64,000 nucleotides of DNA from Bacteroidales bacterium M8 (lineage in GTDB: Bacteria > Bacteroidota > Bacteroidia > Bacteroidales > Muribaculaceae). Position 1 is the stretch's first letter. Every line of letters begins with the position of its first letter. Position numbers and translations under genes: made by a program. This document shows positions 26,619 to 35,242 of the stretch, piece after piece. The DNA lies in contig LUJS01000037.1 in assembly GCA_001689495.1 (NCBI GenBank), positions 29,952 to 93,951 of the forward strand, given 5' to 3'. The notes under the pieces were generated by a model, which was given only the letters and a program-made list of their open reading frames with translations, did no database searches and was not told the DNA's origin.

Positions 26619-27812
26619 ATGAAATGGCTTAAAGATTTCTATAGGGTCTGGCGGCACGAATGCCTGCTCACGTTCACCGACATCGGTGTGCTGCTGTTCT
26701 TCTTCGCCCTGCCGCTGGGATACCCCATCATATATACCCTCATCTACAATCCCGAGGTGGTCAAGGAGATTGACACCGTGCTCGTAGACCACTCGCGCAC
26801 GGCCGAGAGCCGCGAGCTGGCCCGCACGCTCGACGCCACGGAGTCGATGCATATCGTCGGATATGCCGCAGACATGGCCGAGGCCCGCAGGGCTTGGGCC
26901 GAGAAGAAGTGCTATGCCATCATCGAGATTCCGTCAGACTATGCCCGCAAGATAGGCTCGGGCGGACAGGGTGTCATATCATACTATCAGGACATGTCAC
27001 TGCTGCTGCGCTATCGCCAGAACCTGCTGTCGCTGACCAGCGTGCAGATGCACGAGGCCCAGACCCTCACGGCCAAGCGCGTGGCCACGATGGGCGGAGG
27101 CCTCGCCACGGTGGTGAGCGGCCTGCCCGTCAACACTCAGGCCAACTCGATAGGCGACAGCTCGCAGGGATTCGCATCGTTCATCATCCCGGGCATCGTC
27201 ATACTGATATTGCAGCAGGGCATGCTCATGGGCATCGCCATGATCGCCGGCACGAGGCGTGACCGCCGCCGGCTCGACCCCGAGGGCATGGACCGCACCG
27301 AGGCCGGCGCGGGTGCCGTGGCCACCGTGCTGGGACGCTCGGCCTGCTATGTCATGCTCTACATACCGATGGCATATTATGTCATGTCCATCGTCCCGGC
27401 CATCTTCGACCTGCCGCAGATGGGCAGCGTGCGCGACTACATGCCCTTCATTCTGGTCATGCTCATCGCCACCAGTTTCCTCGGACAGACCCTGCAGATA
27501 TTCGTGCGCGAGCGCGAGACGTCGATGGTGCTCATAGTGTTCACCTCGGTGTTCTTCCTGTTCCTGTCCGGACTGACGTGGCCGAGATATGCCTTCTCGC
27601 CCTTCTGGATGGCCGTGAGCGACCTCGTGCCCGCCACGTGGGGTGTCGAAGGGTTTGTGCACATCAAGGCCAACGGAGCCGATTTACCGGACATCAGCCG
27701 CTATTTCTGGGCGCTCTGGATTCTGTCTGGCGCATACTTCGTGACAGCCGTGCTGATAAGACATTTCACCGCCCCCTCGCGTCGCGAGATTCCCGATACC
27801 GCCGAAGCCTGA
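26619..27812 (+). CDS. ABC-2 type permease, 397 aa (second of pair)
   Basis: Second permease, homologous in layout to the first: N-terminal helix at about 25-45 (GVLLFFFALPLGYPIIYTLI), a soluble extracytoplasmic domain with VDHSRTAESRELARTLDA, and a C-terminal block of helices from about 185 on. The start at 26619 (MKWLKDFYRV) is preferred to one at 26595, which would overlap the previous gene. It ends the exporter operon and is followed by a convergent terminator. Confidence 0.9.
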   Translation: MKWLKDFYRVWRHECLLTFTDIGVLLFFFALPLGYPIIYTLIYNPEVVKEIDTVLVDHSRTAESRELARTLDATESMHIVGYAADMAEARRAWAEKKCYAIIEIPSDYARKIGSGGQGVISYYQDMSLLLRYRQNLLSLTSVQMHEAQTLTAKRVATMGGGLATVVSGLPVNTQANSIGDSSQGFASFIIPGIVILILQQGMLMGIAMIAGTRRDRRRLDPEGMDRTEAGAGAVATVLGRSACYVMLYIPMAYYVMSIVPAIFDLPQMGSVRDYMPFILVMLIATSFLGQTLQIFVRERETSMVLIVFTSVFFLFLSGLTWPRYAFSPFWMAVSDLVPATWGVEGFVHIKANGADLPDISRYFWALWILSGAYFVTAVLIRHFTAPSRREIPDTAEA

Positions 27813-27821
27813 AAAGACTGC

Positions 27822-27875
27822 CAAGATAAGCGTGGCGGCCTGCATGGATGAAATTCCATACAGGCCGCTGTCTTG
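27822..27875. terminator. Bidirectional terminator between convergent genes
   Basis: GCGGCCTGCATGG (27835-27847) pairs with CCATACAGGCCGC (27856-27868); outside it CAAGA and TCTTG also pair. It separates the exporter operon from the leftward gene at 27900-28427. Confidence 0.75.
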
Positions 27876-27899
27876 TCGTGCAATAAATGGATTACCGAA

Positions 27900-28427
27900 T
27901 CAGAGCATCTGCAGTGCCTGAAGCATCTCGAGAGCGTCGAGGCGCGAGAGCGAACGGCGCTGGCTGAGGGCCGATGCGAAGTCGTGAGCCACGGTGTGGA
28001 CGCCACGGTGGGTGAAGACACGGGTCAGATAGTTGATGTTCTTGTCGAATATCGCATCAATCTCGTCCTGATCGAGCTGGCAGGCCTCGGTACCCTCCTC
28101 GACGGCAAGGGCGTGCAGAGCATCGCGCACGTCGTCGGGGAGGCCGGTGTGACGGTTGACGAGATAACGGCACAGCAGATTGGCCGTGACCATGGCGATG
28201 CCGAGATTATAGTTCTTCAATATCTGGCGCCATGCGGTCTTGGCCGAGACGCCCGGATTGCCCGCGAAAAAGAATTCGGGGGCAAGTGTCATGGTCTGCG
28301 AGCCCTCGGGACCGTCGAGCGAGATAGCCGAAAGGATATCCTCGCCGTCAAAAACCACAAGGCTTATGGCCATGCCGGCCGCGCCATAGCAGCGGTCGGT
28401 CTCATCGGTATATCTTAGTTTTTCCAT
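27900..28427 (-). CDS. Conserved Bacteroidales protein of unknown function, 175 aa
   Basis: I recognise this as a protein conserved in Bacteroides relatives but know of no function. The N-terminal RYTDETDRCYGAAGMAISLV and PEFFFAGNPGVSAKTAW blocks, and the C-terminal VFTHRGVHTVAHDFASAL block, are the conserved parts. It is predicted cytoplasmic, mostly helical in the second half, with no membrane segment. It is the last gene of a leftward group behind rdgB and the porZ-like gene, 26 bp from the latter. Confidence 0.8.
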   Translation of the reverse strand: MEKLRYTDETDRCYGAAGMAISLVVFDGEDILSAISLDGPEGSQTMTLAPEFFFAGNPGVSAKTAWRQILKNYNLGIAMVTANLLCRYLVNRHTGLPDDVRDALHALAVEEGTEACQLDQDEIDAIFDKNINYLTRVFTHRGVHTVAHDFASALSQRRSLSRLDALEMLQALQML

Positions 28428-28453
28428 AACTTTAAAACGTGCCCGGGGGGAGA

Positions 28454-30901
28454 TTAGTTGACTACAAGAATTTTTGTTGCCACGGCCCCCTTAGAAGAGG
28501 TCTCGGAGCCTGATGACGCAAGGACGTAGTAGACGCCCGAACGCACGCGGCTACCGTTCATGTTGCATCCGTCCCACATGGCCATGCCGCCCTCTGAGGT
28601 CGTCTGGTAGACCAGATGCATGTCGGCGTCGACAATCTTGACCATCGAGCTGTCCATGAGTCCGGTGATGGTGATCCAGCCGGTATACTCGGGCGTGACG
28701 GGGTTGGGATAGGCATAGACCTCGGAATAGTCCTCGGCCGCGGGCCCCGATGTGGTCGAGAGCTCGAACAGACCGCTCATGGTGGCCACGAACACCGAGT
28801 TTGACTCGGGGTCGACGTGCAGTCCTGTGATGGTGTTGACGGGTAGGGGAGAGTTGGATGTGTTGTAGACTGCGAGTATCTCGTCGCCATCCTCGCTGAC
28901 CAGATAGAGCCCCGAGTTCTCGGTGCCTATCCACTTGCGGTTTGAGTGGTCTACGGCCATGCAGAGTATCTTGTCGCTCTCGAGCAGATAGTCGGCCAGA
29001 TTGGTGCCGTCGTTGCGGGGCACCTTGATGCGGTTGACGACAAACGAGGTCGTCATCGCCGTGGCCGGATTGGGCACCGACACGACACCACTGGTGGTGC
29101 CGAACCATACATGCCCGCGCTGATCCTCTATGGCACAGATCCAATGGTCGGGAGCAAAGGATTTTCCATCAGAGTCCGAGACATTGCTCCATCCGACATG
29201 CTTGTGGCCCGAGGTATCTGAAATAGTACCATTGTGCTGCAGCACCTCGAGGGCATAGGCTCCGTACGAGTCATACGCGAATATCAAATTGCTCTTTTTG
29301 CATATCAGAAGGTGTATGTCCTTGGATTTGATATTTCCGCCGAAATTCACGCTTACCCAGTCTCCGGAGGTTATTTTAGACAAATCGCCTTTCAGCTTGG
29401 CCGCCGGTAGCATCGATATTACAGAGCCGCCAAAAGAAGCCGTCCAAAGATTTCCCTGATGGTCAATTTCAACAAATGTCGTGCTGATGCCCCACTGTCT
29501 ATGGATATTCGAGTTTGTATCGTCAAACTTGGCTATTTCCTTACCGTTATCCACGACATAAATACCCTCTACGGCCGATGCGATGTAGAGTCTGTCGGGA
29601 TTGTCCGGAGCCTGACATATCCATGTGGGCGAAAATATGCGTTTTCCCATTTTTCTCTGACTCTCTATGGCCATAGGAGTTATGGCCGAGACATCATCAG
29701 GATCTATATTGGTGAATACTCCGTCCCGATAAATATTTGCAAGCAACGGAACCTCAAAAAAATCTCCCTTGCCTGAAGGGTGGTATTGCGACTGTCCGAT
29801 GTTCGATACAATGAATCCGTTATCCGCCGGATAGATGCGGCAGATTTTGGAGAATGTCGTAGCCTCTGACAGCGATGACTTCTCGCGCATCACGGTCAGG
29901 GACCCGTCGGCCGACAGGCGGTATTGTCCGATACCATCATCATCTCCCGCCCAGAAACCCTGTTCCGGTCCACGGCGTGTCGAAACAACATCGTCCCTGA
30001 GATCTTCGGGGAGTGCGTAGCGAGATGAATCCAGAACACCATCCTTATCCGCATGCAAGAGTAATCCACCCTTTGTTTTGAAATATATACCACCATCTTC
30101 GGCAGGCATCAGTTCATGTACCCCATGTCCTAATTCAGAATAAACAGTCCAATAATTCAAATCCGTATTATCCTGATTGACACGTAGCATCCTGACATTG
30201 CCCCACTGGGTCACGGCCACAACATTCCCATCAAGCGGGGTGAGATTCTCAAACCGGTGTCCGGCATCCTCCTTGAGCACCCTGAAGTTGTCAAACTTGT
30301 GTATCTTGTCGCCATATGTATGGAAGATTATAGGAGAGGCCTCGATGTCAAATCCGCTCGGTATCATAACTATGCCACCGTCAAGCGCGGCCATCGACAG
30401 AATGCCGTGGCCGTTATACACGCCCGACTCCTTGACCTCGTGACGTTTCTCGTCGAATATGACCAGACCGAAGTCGGTGGCGACATAGATCAGATTGTCG
30501 TGAAACACGACGTCATTCACGCCCTTATCGGCGTTGACGGTGGCATCCTTGATCTCTGACAGATTCACTATCGTGCCGTCGTCCTCATAGACAAGGTCGA
30601 TATTCGAGTTGTCATAGACCACGGCAAGATAGCGTGCCGCATGATTGAAGTAGAGCTTTGAGATTGTAAAGTCGGACAGATCACGCCCGTACTCGTAGGT
30701 GCGAGTCTCGTCAGACTTCTTGTCATACGAGTTCAGCCGTCCGCCGGTGACGTACCACACGCTGCGGTCGGTTTCGAGTATTTCCGAGAACTCGCCGGAT
30801 ACCGGATAGGATTTCCACGACCCGGTGGCGATGGCTCCGTTCAGGGCCACTCCGCCGAACGAGAGGAGAGTGAGAATGAGTATGTAAATTCTTTTGAGCA
30901 T
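28454..30901 (-). CDS. porZ: PorZ-like type IX secretion protein, 815 aa
   Basis: Surface beta-propeller protein. In the type IX secretion system, PorZ binds anionic LPS and supplies it to the sortase complex. A signal peptide (about 1-25) is followed by two seven-bladed-type propellers (about 30-390 and 390-720), beginning with GSWKSYPVSGEFSEILETDR and repeated W/Y-x-G and DxxGxxW blade motifs (LWTASFGG, VWFGTTSGVV, KWIGTENSGLY). The C-terminal 90 residues form a sorting-like domain starting AYPNPVTPEYTGWITITGLM. The family is inferred from architecture and the N-terminal propeller; a two-component-type propeller protein is the alternative. It lies 10 bp after rdgB. The middle third is less GC-rich than its surroundings. 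Confidence 0.72.
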   Translation of the reverse strand: MLKRIYILILTLLSFGGVALNGAIATGSWKSYPVSGEFSEILETDRSVWYVTGGRLNSYDKKSDETRTYEYGRDLSDFTISKLYFNHAARYLAVVYDNSNIDLVYEDDGTIVNLSEIKDATVNADKGVNDVVFHDNLIYVATDFGLVIFDEKRHEVKESGVYNGHGILSMAALDGGIVMIPSGFDIEASPIIFHTYGDKIHKFDNFRVLKEDAGHRFENLTPLDGNVVAVTQWGNVRMLRVNQDNTDLNYWTVYSELGHGVHELMPAEDGGIYFKTKGGLLLHADKDGVLDSSRYALPEDLRDDVVSTRRGPEQGFWAGDDDGIGQYRLSADGSLTVMREKSSLSEATTFSKICRIYPADNGFIVSNIGQSQYHPSGKGDFFEVPLLANIYRDGVFTNIDPDDVSAITPMAIESQRKMGKRIFSPTWICQAPDNPDRLYIASAVEGIYVVDNGKEIAKFDDTNSNIHRQWGISTTFVEIDHQGNLWTASFGGSVISMLPAAKLKGDLSKITSGDWVSVNFGGNIKSKDIHLLICKKSNLIFAYDSYGAYALEVLQHNGTISDTSGHKHVGWSNVSDSDGKSFAPDHWICAIEDQRGHVWFGTTSGVVSVPNPATAMTTSFVVNRIKVPRNDGTNLADYLLESDKILCMAVDHSNRKWIGTENSGLYLVSEDGDEILAVYNTSNSPLPVNTITGLHVDPESNSVFVATMSGLFELSTTSGPAAEDYSEVYAYPNPVTPEYTGWITITGLMDSSMVKIVDADMHLVYQTTSEGGMAMWDGCNMNGSRVRSGVYYVLASSGSETSSKGAVATKILVVN

Positions 30902-30911
30902 TAATTTGCGG

Positions 30912-31493
30912 TTATCTTGGTGATATAAGGTATTCTACAAGTTTTGCAGTGGCCCGGCCGCGATGCGAGATGGCGTTCTTGGCGTCGGGGGTCATGAGGG
31001 CAAACGATATTTCCGACTCCACGGGACGGAACACGGGGTCATAGCCGAATCCGCCGTCGCCTTCGGGGACCTCGAGTATCTCGCCTTCGACCTTGCCGGT
31101 AAAAGTCTTCTCGACGCCGTCGAGAATGAGGGCTATGACCGTCACGAATCTTGCCGTGCGCACGGACTGCCCTTTCATGTTCTCGAGCAACAGAGCCATA
31201 TTTGCCGCACTGTCATGGCCGGGGCCGGCATAACGGGCCGAATATACCCCCGGAGCACCATCCAGAGCATCGACCATCAGGCCCGTGTCGTCGGCAAAAC
31301 AGTCATAGCCGTAATGCTCCCTGACATAGCGGGCCTTCATCAGGGCATTCCCCTCGAGCGTATCGGCTGTCTCGGGTATATCCTCGTGACACCCTATGTC
31401 GTCGAGCGACAACACCTTGAACCGGTCTCCGACTATGCGCCGCAGCTCCGAAAGCTTATGTTTGTTGTTGGTGGCAAATACTATTTCCTGCAT
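30912..31493 (-). CDS. rdgB: XTP/dITP diphosphatase (RdgB/HAM1)
   Basis: Hydrolyses non-canonical purine nucleoside triphosphates to keep them out of DNA. At 193 aa it has family length. Visible motifs: N-terminal VFATNNKHKLSELRRIV, FADDTGLMVDALDGAPGVYS (catalytic Asp region), and the C-terminal GDGGFGYDPVFRP with AISHRGRAT. First of a leftward group with the porZ-like gene, 10 bp downstream. The neighbouring terminator at 31539-31580 separates it from the thioredoxin gene. Confidence 0.95.
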   Translation of the reverse strand: MQEIVFATNNKHKLSELRRIVGDRFKVLSLDDIGCHEDIPETADTLEGNALMKARYVREHYGYDCFADDTGLMVDALDGAPGVYSARYAGPGHDSAANMALLLENMKGQSVRTARFVTVIALILDGVEKTFTGKVEGEILEVPEGDGGFGYDPVFRPVESEISFALMTPDAKNAISHRGRATAKLVEYLISPR

Positions 31494-31538
31494 AATATAT
31501 TATAACGGAATTCGATAGCTTTTATTTTGACCGTTGGC

Positions 31539-31580
31539 AAAAAACACCCCTGTCCGCATTTCTGTGTGGAACAGGGGTGT
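31539..31580 (-). terminator. Terminator after the thioredoxin lipoprotein gene
   Basis: ACACCCCTGT (31544-31553) pairs with ACAGGGGTGT (31571-31580); on the minus strand six T residues follow the stem. Confidence 0.85.
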
Positions 31581-31606
31581 ATGTATAGACTTTCAGTCAG
31601 CCGGGC

Positions 31607-32053
31607 CTAATGCTTCATGGCCTCGGTGATGAAATGGGTCAGCTCTTCTTTTGTCATGAAGCCCACTGATGTGATTACGCTGCTGTCGGGCATGAGCACG
31701 GACACCTGCGGTATGGACGACACGCCAAACTGTACGGCTGCGGCGGGTGCCTTGTCCACGTCGACAGACAGGAACACGGCCTTGCCGGCAAAATCGCCTG
31801 CGACATCATGGAACACCGGCGCGAACTTGCGGCACGGAGGACACCAGATGGCATTAAAGTCTATGACTATGGGCAGTTTGGCATCGGGTGAGATCACGCC
31901 GTCGGTTGCTTCGATCACAACCTCGGCTGTGGGAGCAGTATCGGTCGAGGCCTGTGCCTCGGCGCCGATCGTGTCCTTGGAACTTGAGTCGGCCGCTGTG
32001 CAACCGACAATCAAAACCGCCAGGACGGAAAGAGACAGAATTCTTGGCAGCAT
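31607..32053 (-). CDS. Thioredoxin-fold lipoprotein, 148 aa
   Basis: Envelope thiol-disulfide protein. The lipoprotein signal ends at IVGC (Cys at about 18), followed by a Ser/Thr/Asp-rich linker to about residue 55. The thioredoxin domain (about 58-148) holds the redox motif WCPPC (W70, C71, C74) and the cis-proline SSIPQVSVLM. WCPPC rather than WCGPC suggests a reductase for envelope proteins. It stands alone between the mdh gene and a terminator. Confidence 0.92.
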   Translation of the reverse strand: MLPRILSLSVLAVLIVGCTAADSSSKDTIGAEAQASTDTAPTAEVVIEATDGVISPDAKLPIVIDFNAIWCPPCRKFAPVFHDVAGDFAGKAVFLSVDVDKAPAAAVQFGVSSIPQVSVLMPDSSVITSVGFMTKEELTHFITEAMKH

Positions 32054-32189
32054 AGTCTGATGGGCTTTGTGGAAAATATTATATAGTTTTTTGAGCTTGG
32101 AGTCTAAGGAGAGCCGAAATCAGGTTCTCAATTCTTTAAACCTTCAAGTTTCGGTTTTTGTTCTTTTGACTCCAAGCTTTAAACTATAT
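32054..32189. repeat. Long inverted repeat between mdh and the thioredoxin gene
   Basis: ATATAGTTTTTTGAGCTTGG with AGTC (about 32080-32103) is the near-complement of GACTCCAAGCTTTAAACTATA (about 32167-32187, one extra base in the count). The right arm begins within three bases of the mdh stop, so the mdh mRNA would end in a large stem. There is no TAnnTTTG for the thioredoxin gene here. Confidence 0.6.
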
Positions 32190-33125
32190 TCAGAGTACAG
32201 AGGCGAGGGCCTCGTTGGTCTTGAGGACGGCAGCGGCGCTCTTGTCGAAGAGTTCCTTCTCCTCGGGATTGAGGTTGAACTCGACGATGCGCTCGATGCC
32301 GTTGCGGCCGATGATTGCGGGAACGCCGATGCAGAGATCCTTGTGTCCGTACTCGCCGTCGAGCAGGGCCGAGCAAGAGATGAGCTTCTTCTCGTTGTGG
32401 AGAACGGCCTTGACCATCTGTGCTCCTGCCGCACCGGGTGCATACCATGCCGAGGTGCCGAGGAGTTTGGTCAGCGTTGCGCCGCCCACCATTGTGTCTG
32501 CAGCGACCTTGTCGAGAGTCTCCTTGTCGAGATACTCCGATGCGGGCACGCCGCGATATGCGGCATAGCGTGTCAGGGGGATCATAGTGGTGTCACCGTG
32601 ACCGCCGATGACGATGCCCTCGACCTCGGTGGCGTTGGCGCAGAGAGCCTGCGAGAGGAAATATTTGAAGCGTGCGCTGTCGAGTGCGCCGCCCATGCCG
32701 ATGATACGGTTCTTGGGGAGACCGCTCACCTTGTGGATGAGGTAGGTCATGGTGTCCATCGGGTTGGAGATACAGATGATGATGGCGTTGGGAGAGTGGG
32801 CGAGAATCTGGTCTGTGACGCTCTTGACGATACCGGCGTTTACTCCGATGAGCTCCTCGCGGGTCATGCCGGGCTTGCGGGGGATACCCGAAGTGATCAC
32901 GACCACGTCACTGCCCTCGGTGGCGGCATAGTCGTTGGTGACACCGCGCAGAACGGTGTTGAGGTTGAGGATGGATGCTGTCTGCATGATGTCCATCGCC
33001 TTGCCCTCCGAAACACCTTCCTTGATGTCGAGGAGAACGACCTCGTCGGCGATACCGCAGGTTACCAATACATTTGCACATGTTGCGCCTACGTTACCGG
33101 CGCCTACTACTGTTACCTTTGACAT
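32190..33125 (-). CDS. mdh: Malate dehydrogenase
   Basis: Oxidises malate to oxaloacetate with NAD, also used in reverse for reductive succinate formation in Bacteroidales. The start at 33125 gives MSKVTVVGAGNVGATCA with the Rossmann GxGxxG at residues 8-13. Substrate residues include ITSGIPRKPGMTREEL, ISNPMDTMTYL and the catalytic His in GGHGDTTMIPL. At 311 aa it belongs to the LDH-like MDH class. A longer frame from 33155 overlaps the promoter element at 33153-33160 and is rejected. Confidence 0.96.
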   Translation of the reverse strand: MSKVTVVGAGNVGATCANVLVTCGIADEVVLLDIKEGVSEGKAMDIMQTASILNLNTVLRGVTNDYAATEGSDVVVITSGIPRKPGMTREELIGVNAGIVKSVTDQILAHSPNAIIICISNPMDTMTYLIHKVSGLPKNRIIGMGGALDSARFKYFLSQALCANATEVEGIVIGGHGDTTMIPLTRYAAYRGVPASEYLDKETLDKVAADTMVGGATLTKLLGTSAWYAPGAAGAQMVKAVLHNEKKLISCSALLDGEYGHKDLCIGVPAIIGRNGIERIVEFNLNPEEKELFDKSAAAVLKTNEALASVL

Positions 33126-33152
33126 ATTGTATCTATATTTGATTTTCGAACG

Positions 33153-33160
33153 CAAAATTA
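33153..33160 (-). promoter_or_regulatory. -7 promoter element of mdh
   Basis: Minus-strand TAATTTTG, exact consensus, 27 bp before the mdh ATG. Confidence 0.65.
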
Positions 33161-33225
33161 ATGAAAAATTTCCATAATCAATATTTTTTCGTCCTTATTT
33201 TTCTATTTACCCGCGCCATTGTTTT

Positions 33226-34071
33226 TCAGATACGACAGGTTTCAAAATCATTGCATCCGATAATGGCCGCGGCCTCCGAATACGAACTGTAGTGCGATCC
33301 GTAGACCTGTCGCATTCCGGCAAGCATAAGCAGTTCAACCATTGCATCCTTCATGCCCTCAAGCGTATCACGGCTCGCCTTTCTCGGTAGGCAAAATATC
33401 CGCCCGGGATATGATTGCATCAGCTCGGCCTTGACCTGCTCGTCGTCCGTGGCCAGATAGAACCTCACAGTGTCGTCAGCCGCGATTTCGCGTTCGATCT
33501 TTTCCTTGAATAATTCCAAAGGGCTCATCTCTATGCTGGTCGTATTGTCAGTACGACGTATGTGCAGCCCCACCTTGCAGTCTCCGACGTCTGCTTTCAG
33601 ACGATCGAGCCGCCCGATGATGTCGGCCGAAGGCTTGAGAACACGTCTGTATTCCTCGGGGTCGAAGCAGTAAAAATCATAGCCTGATACAAAATACAAA
33701 TCACCGTCGTGAGACCTGACCGCCTCCGCAAGTTTTGTCTTGGACTCATATAACGGAAGGTTTGCCGGCACGTCAAAAAAACATCTCTCGAATCTGAATG
33801 ACTGATAGATACGCGACAAATACAGATTCTTTTTTCTCGGCAAACTGTATTTTAATGCAAATTCCGCATATCCCGGTTCCATCAGCTTGACAGGCAGACA
33901 TTTAATATCGAACAGATCCTCATAGCCTGCGTTCAGGCCGTCATCTCTCATCCATACGATCTCGACATCGCGGTCGGTATCACGGGCGAGCGTGATGCCT
34001 GACATCAAGGCTCGCATGCGGTTTGCCAGCCCTCCGGCCGGACAGACGACTATCTTGTGTCTCATTTCCAT
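33226..34071 (-). CDS. Fucosyltransferase-like glycosyltransferase, about 281 aa
   Basis: Probable glycosyltransferase of the fucosyltransferase superfamily. An N-terminal strand and glycine-rich loop CPAGGLANRMRAL and the nucleotide-sugar motif VGLHIRRTDN (HIRRTD at about 170-175) are the hallmarks of alpha-1,2/1,6- and O-fucosyltransferases (HxRRxD). FYLATDDEQVKAEL fits the following strand, and VYGSHYSSYSEAAAI resembles the closing motif. There is no signal peptide. The start is set at 34071, two bases after the stop of the permease gene; ATG 34065 is also possible. The acceptor is unknown; addition to capsule, LPS or protein is possible. The middle of the gene is noticeably more AT-rich than neighbours. 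Confidence 0.7.
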   Translation of the reverse strand: MEMRHKIVVCPAGGLANRMRALMSGITLARDTDRDVEIVWMRDDGLNAGYEDLFDIKCLPVKLMEPGYAEFALKYSLPRKKNLYLSRIYQSFRFERCFFDVPANLPLYESKTKLAEAVRSHDGDLYFVSGYDFYCFDPEEYRRVLKPSADIIGRLDRLKADVGDCKVGLHIRRTDNTTSIEMSPLELFKEKIEREIAADDTVRFYLATDDEQVKAELMQSYPGRIFCLPRKASRDTLEGMKDAMVELLMLAGMRQVYGSHYSSYSEAAAIIGCNDFETCRI

Positions 34072-34072
34072 T

Positions 34073-35242
34073 TTATCTGAATGCTTTGCGGACACTGTGG
34101 CTGACGGCGGTGCAGCCGATGGCGGTGACGGCGAGGGTAATGACCAATGCCCAGAGCAGGGTGGGCCAGAGCGGGGCGCCCGACGTGCCTATGGCGGCCA
34201 GCGAGGGGTGCCACCATGCCGAGACTGCGGCAAGTATAACCGATGCGGCCACCAGCACCCCGGCGTTGACGCAGGCTATAAGACGCCAGTAGACCGCCGA
34301 TACCGCCCGGGGTGTATAGCCGAGCAACAGCAGGTCGTGTATCTTGTCGCGGTTTTTCTGCAACAACAGGTAGACGCTCAGCACCAGTATGAACACCGCA
34401 AGCAGGCTTATCACCGCTCCGATGCCGACGACGACCGCCGTTGCGAGTCCCAGAAACCACGCCATCTTGCCTCCGGCATCGCGGTCGCCGGCGGCCTCAT
34501 AGCCATGCTCCTCGAGATACCTGTCGGCCTCGGGGTCTCCGGCCCGACGCAGCTTGACGATGAGCCTTGAGGGATCTGACGGCGTCTGTGACGCGAATCT
34601 GGCATTGGCCCAGTCCATGAAGGCCGAGGGGACGGCGATGGTGTTGAGGCGCGACGAGAATCCCACGATACGGGCATCAATCCATTCCTGCTTGCCGTTG
34701 CCGCTGAGCGAGAACCGCAGGGGCAGGGTGGCAATCATCTCCTCTGACACCTGCGGCAGTCCGCGCGCCGAGGCATACCCGAAGTTATAGAGAGTGAGAT
34801 AATCCTTTGATATAATCACCGGCAGTGGTTGCCCGGACGAGGGGTCGTATGTGTCCCATCCGCGGGGCGAGACGTCAAAGAACTCGTCGGGAATCGACTC
34901 GAGAAACAGCGACGTATAGATGCGCTGCCCGCCTATGCCGATGCTGAGCGAGACATTGAAGTCGGCGGCCTGAAACGCCCCGACCTCTGCCGCCCACGGC
35001 TGTGCGGCTATCTCCTCGCGCTCGGTCGCCGAGAACGGGGTGGCGCTCCTGACCCCACTGACCTTCTTGGATATGATCAGATAGTCGGACGATATGAACG
35101 AGTCGCTGTCAGACGACACGGCCGATATGTCCCTGTAAAACTGAATGGCCACGATGACGATGAGCAGGCCTGTCAGATTGGCCAGTATGTATCCCACGGT
35201 CTGGGCAGGGCTGACATTGCGGCGCAGTAAACGGCTTATCAT
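34073..35242 (-). CDS. FtsX-type ABC transporter permease, 389 aa
   Basis: Membrane subunit of a MacB/LolE-like ABC system. One helix near the N-terminus (about 17-37), a periplasmic domain (about 40-265), then three helices (about 270-300, 325-345, 362-382) in the FtsX pattern, with the cytoplasmic loop LLLQKNRDKIHDLLLLGYTP between the first two. The gene overlaps the ATPase gene upstream by 4 bp, so the two are translationally coupled. With the lipoprotein gene at 35898 it forms a three-gene unit. Confidence 0.88.
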   Translation of the reverse strand: MISRLLRRNVSPAQTVGYILANLTGLLIVIVAIQFYRDISAVSSDSDSFISSDYLIISKKVSGVRSATPFSATEREEIAAQPWAAEVGAFQAADFNVSLSIGIGGQRIYTSLFLESIPDEFFDVSPRGWDTYDPSSGQPLPVIISKDYLTLYNFGYASARGLPQVSEEMIATLPLRFSLSGNGKQEWIDARIVGFSSRLNTIAVPSAFMDWANARFASQTPSDPSRLIVKLRRAGDPEADRYLEEHGYEAAGDRDAGGKMAWFLGLATAVVVGIGAVISLLAVFILVLSVYLLLQKNRDKIHDLLLLGYTPRAVSAVYWRLIACVNAGVLVAASVILAAVSAWWHPSLAAIGTSGAPLWPTLLWALVITLAVTAIGCTAVSHSVRKAFR

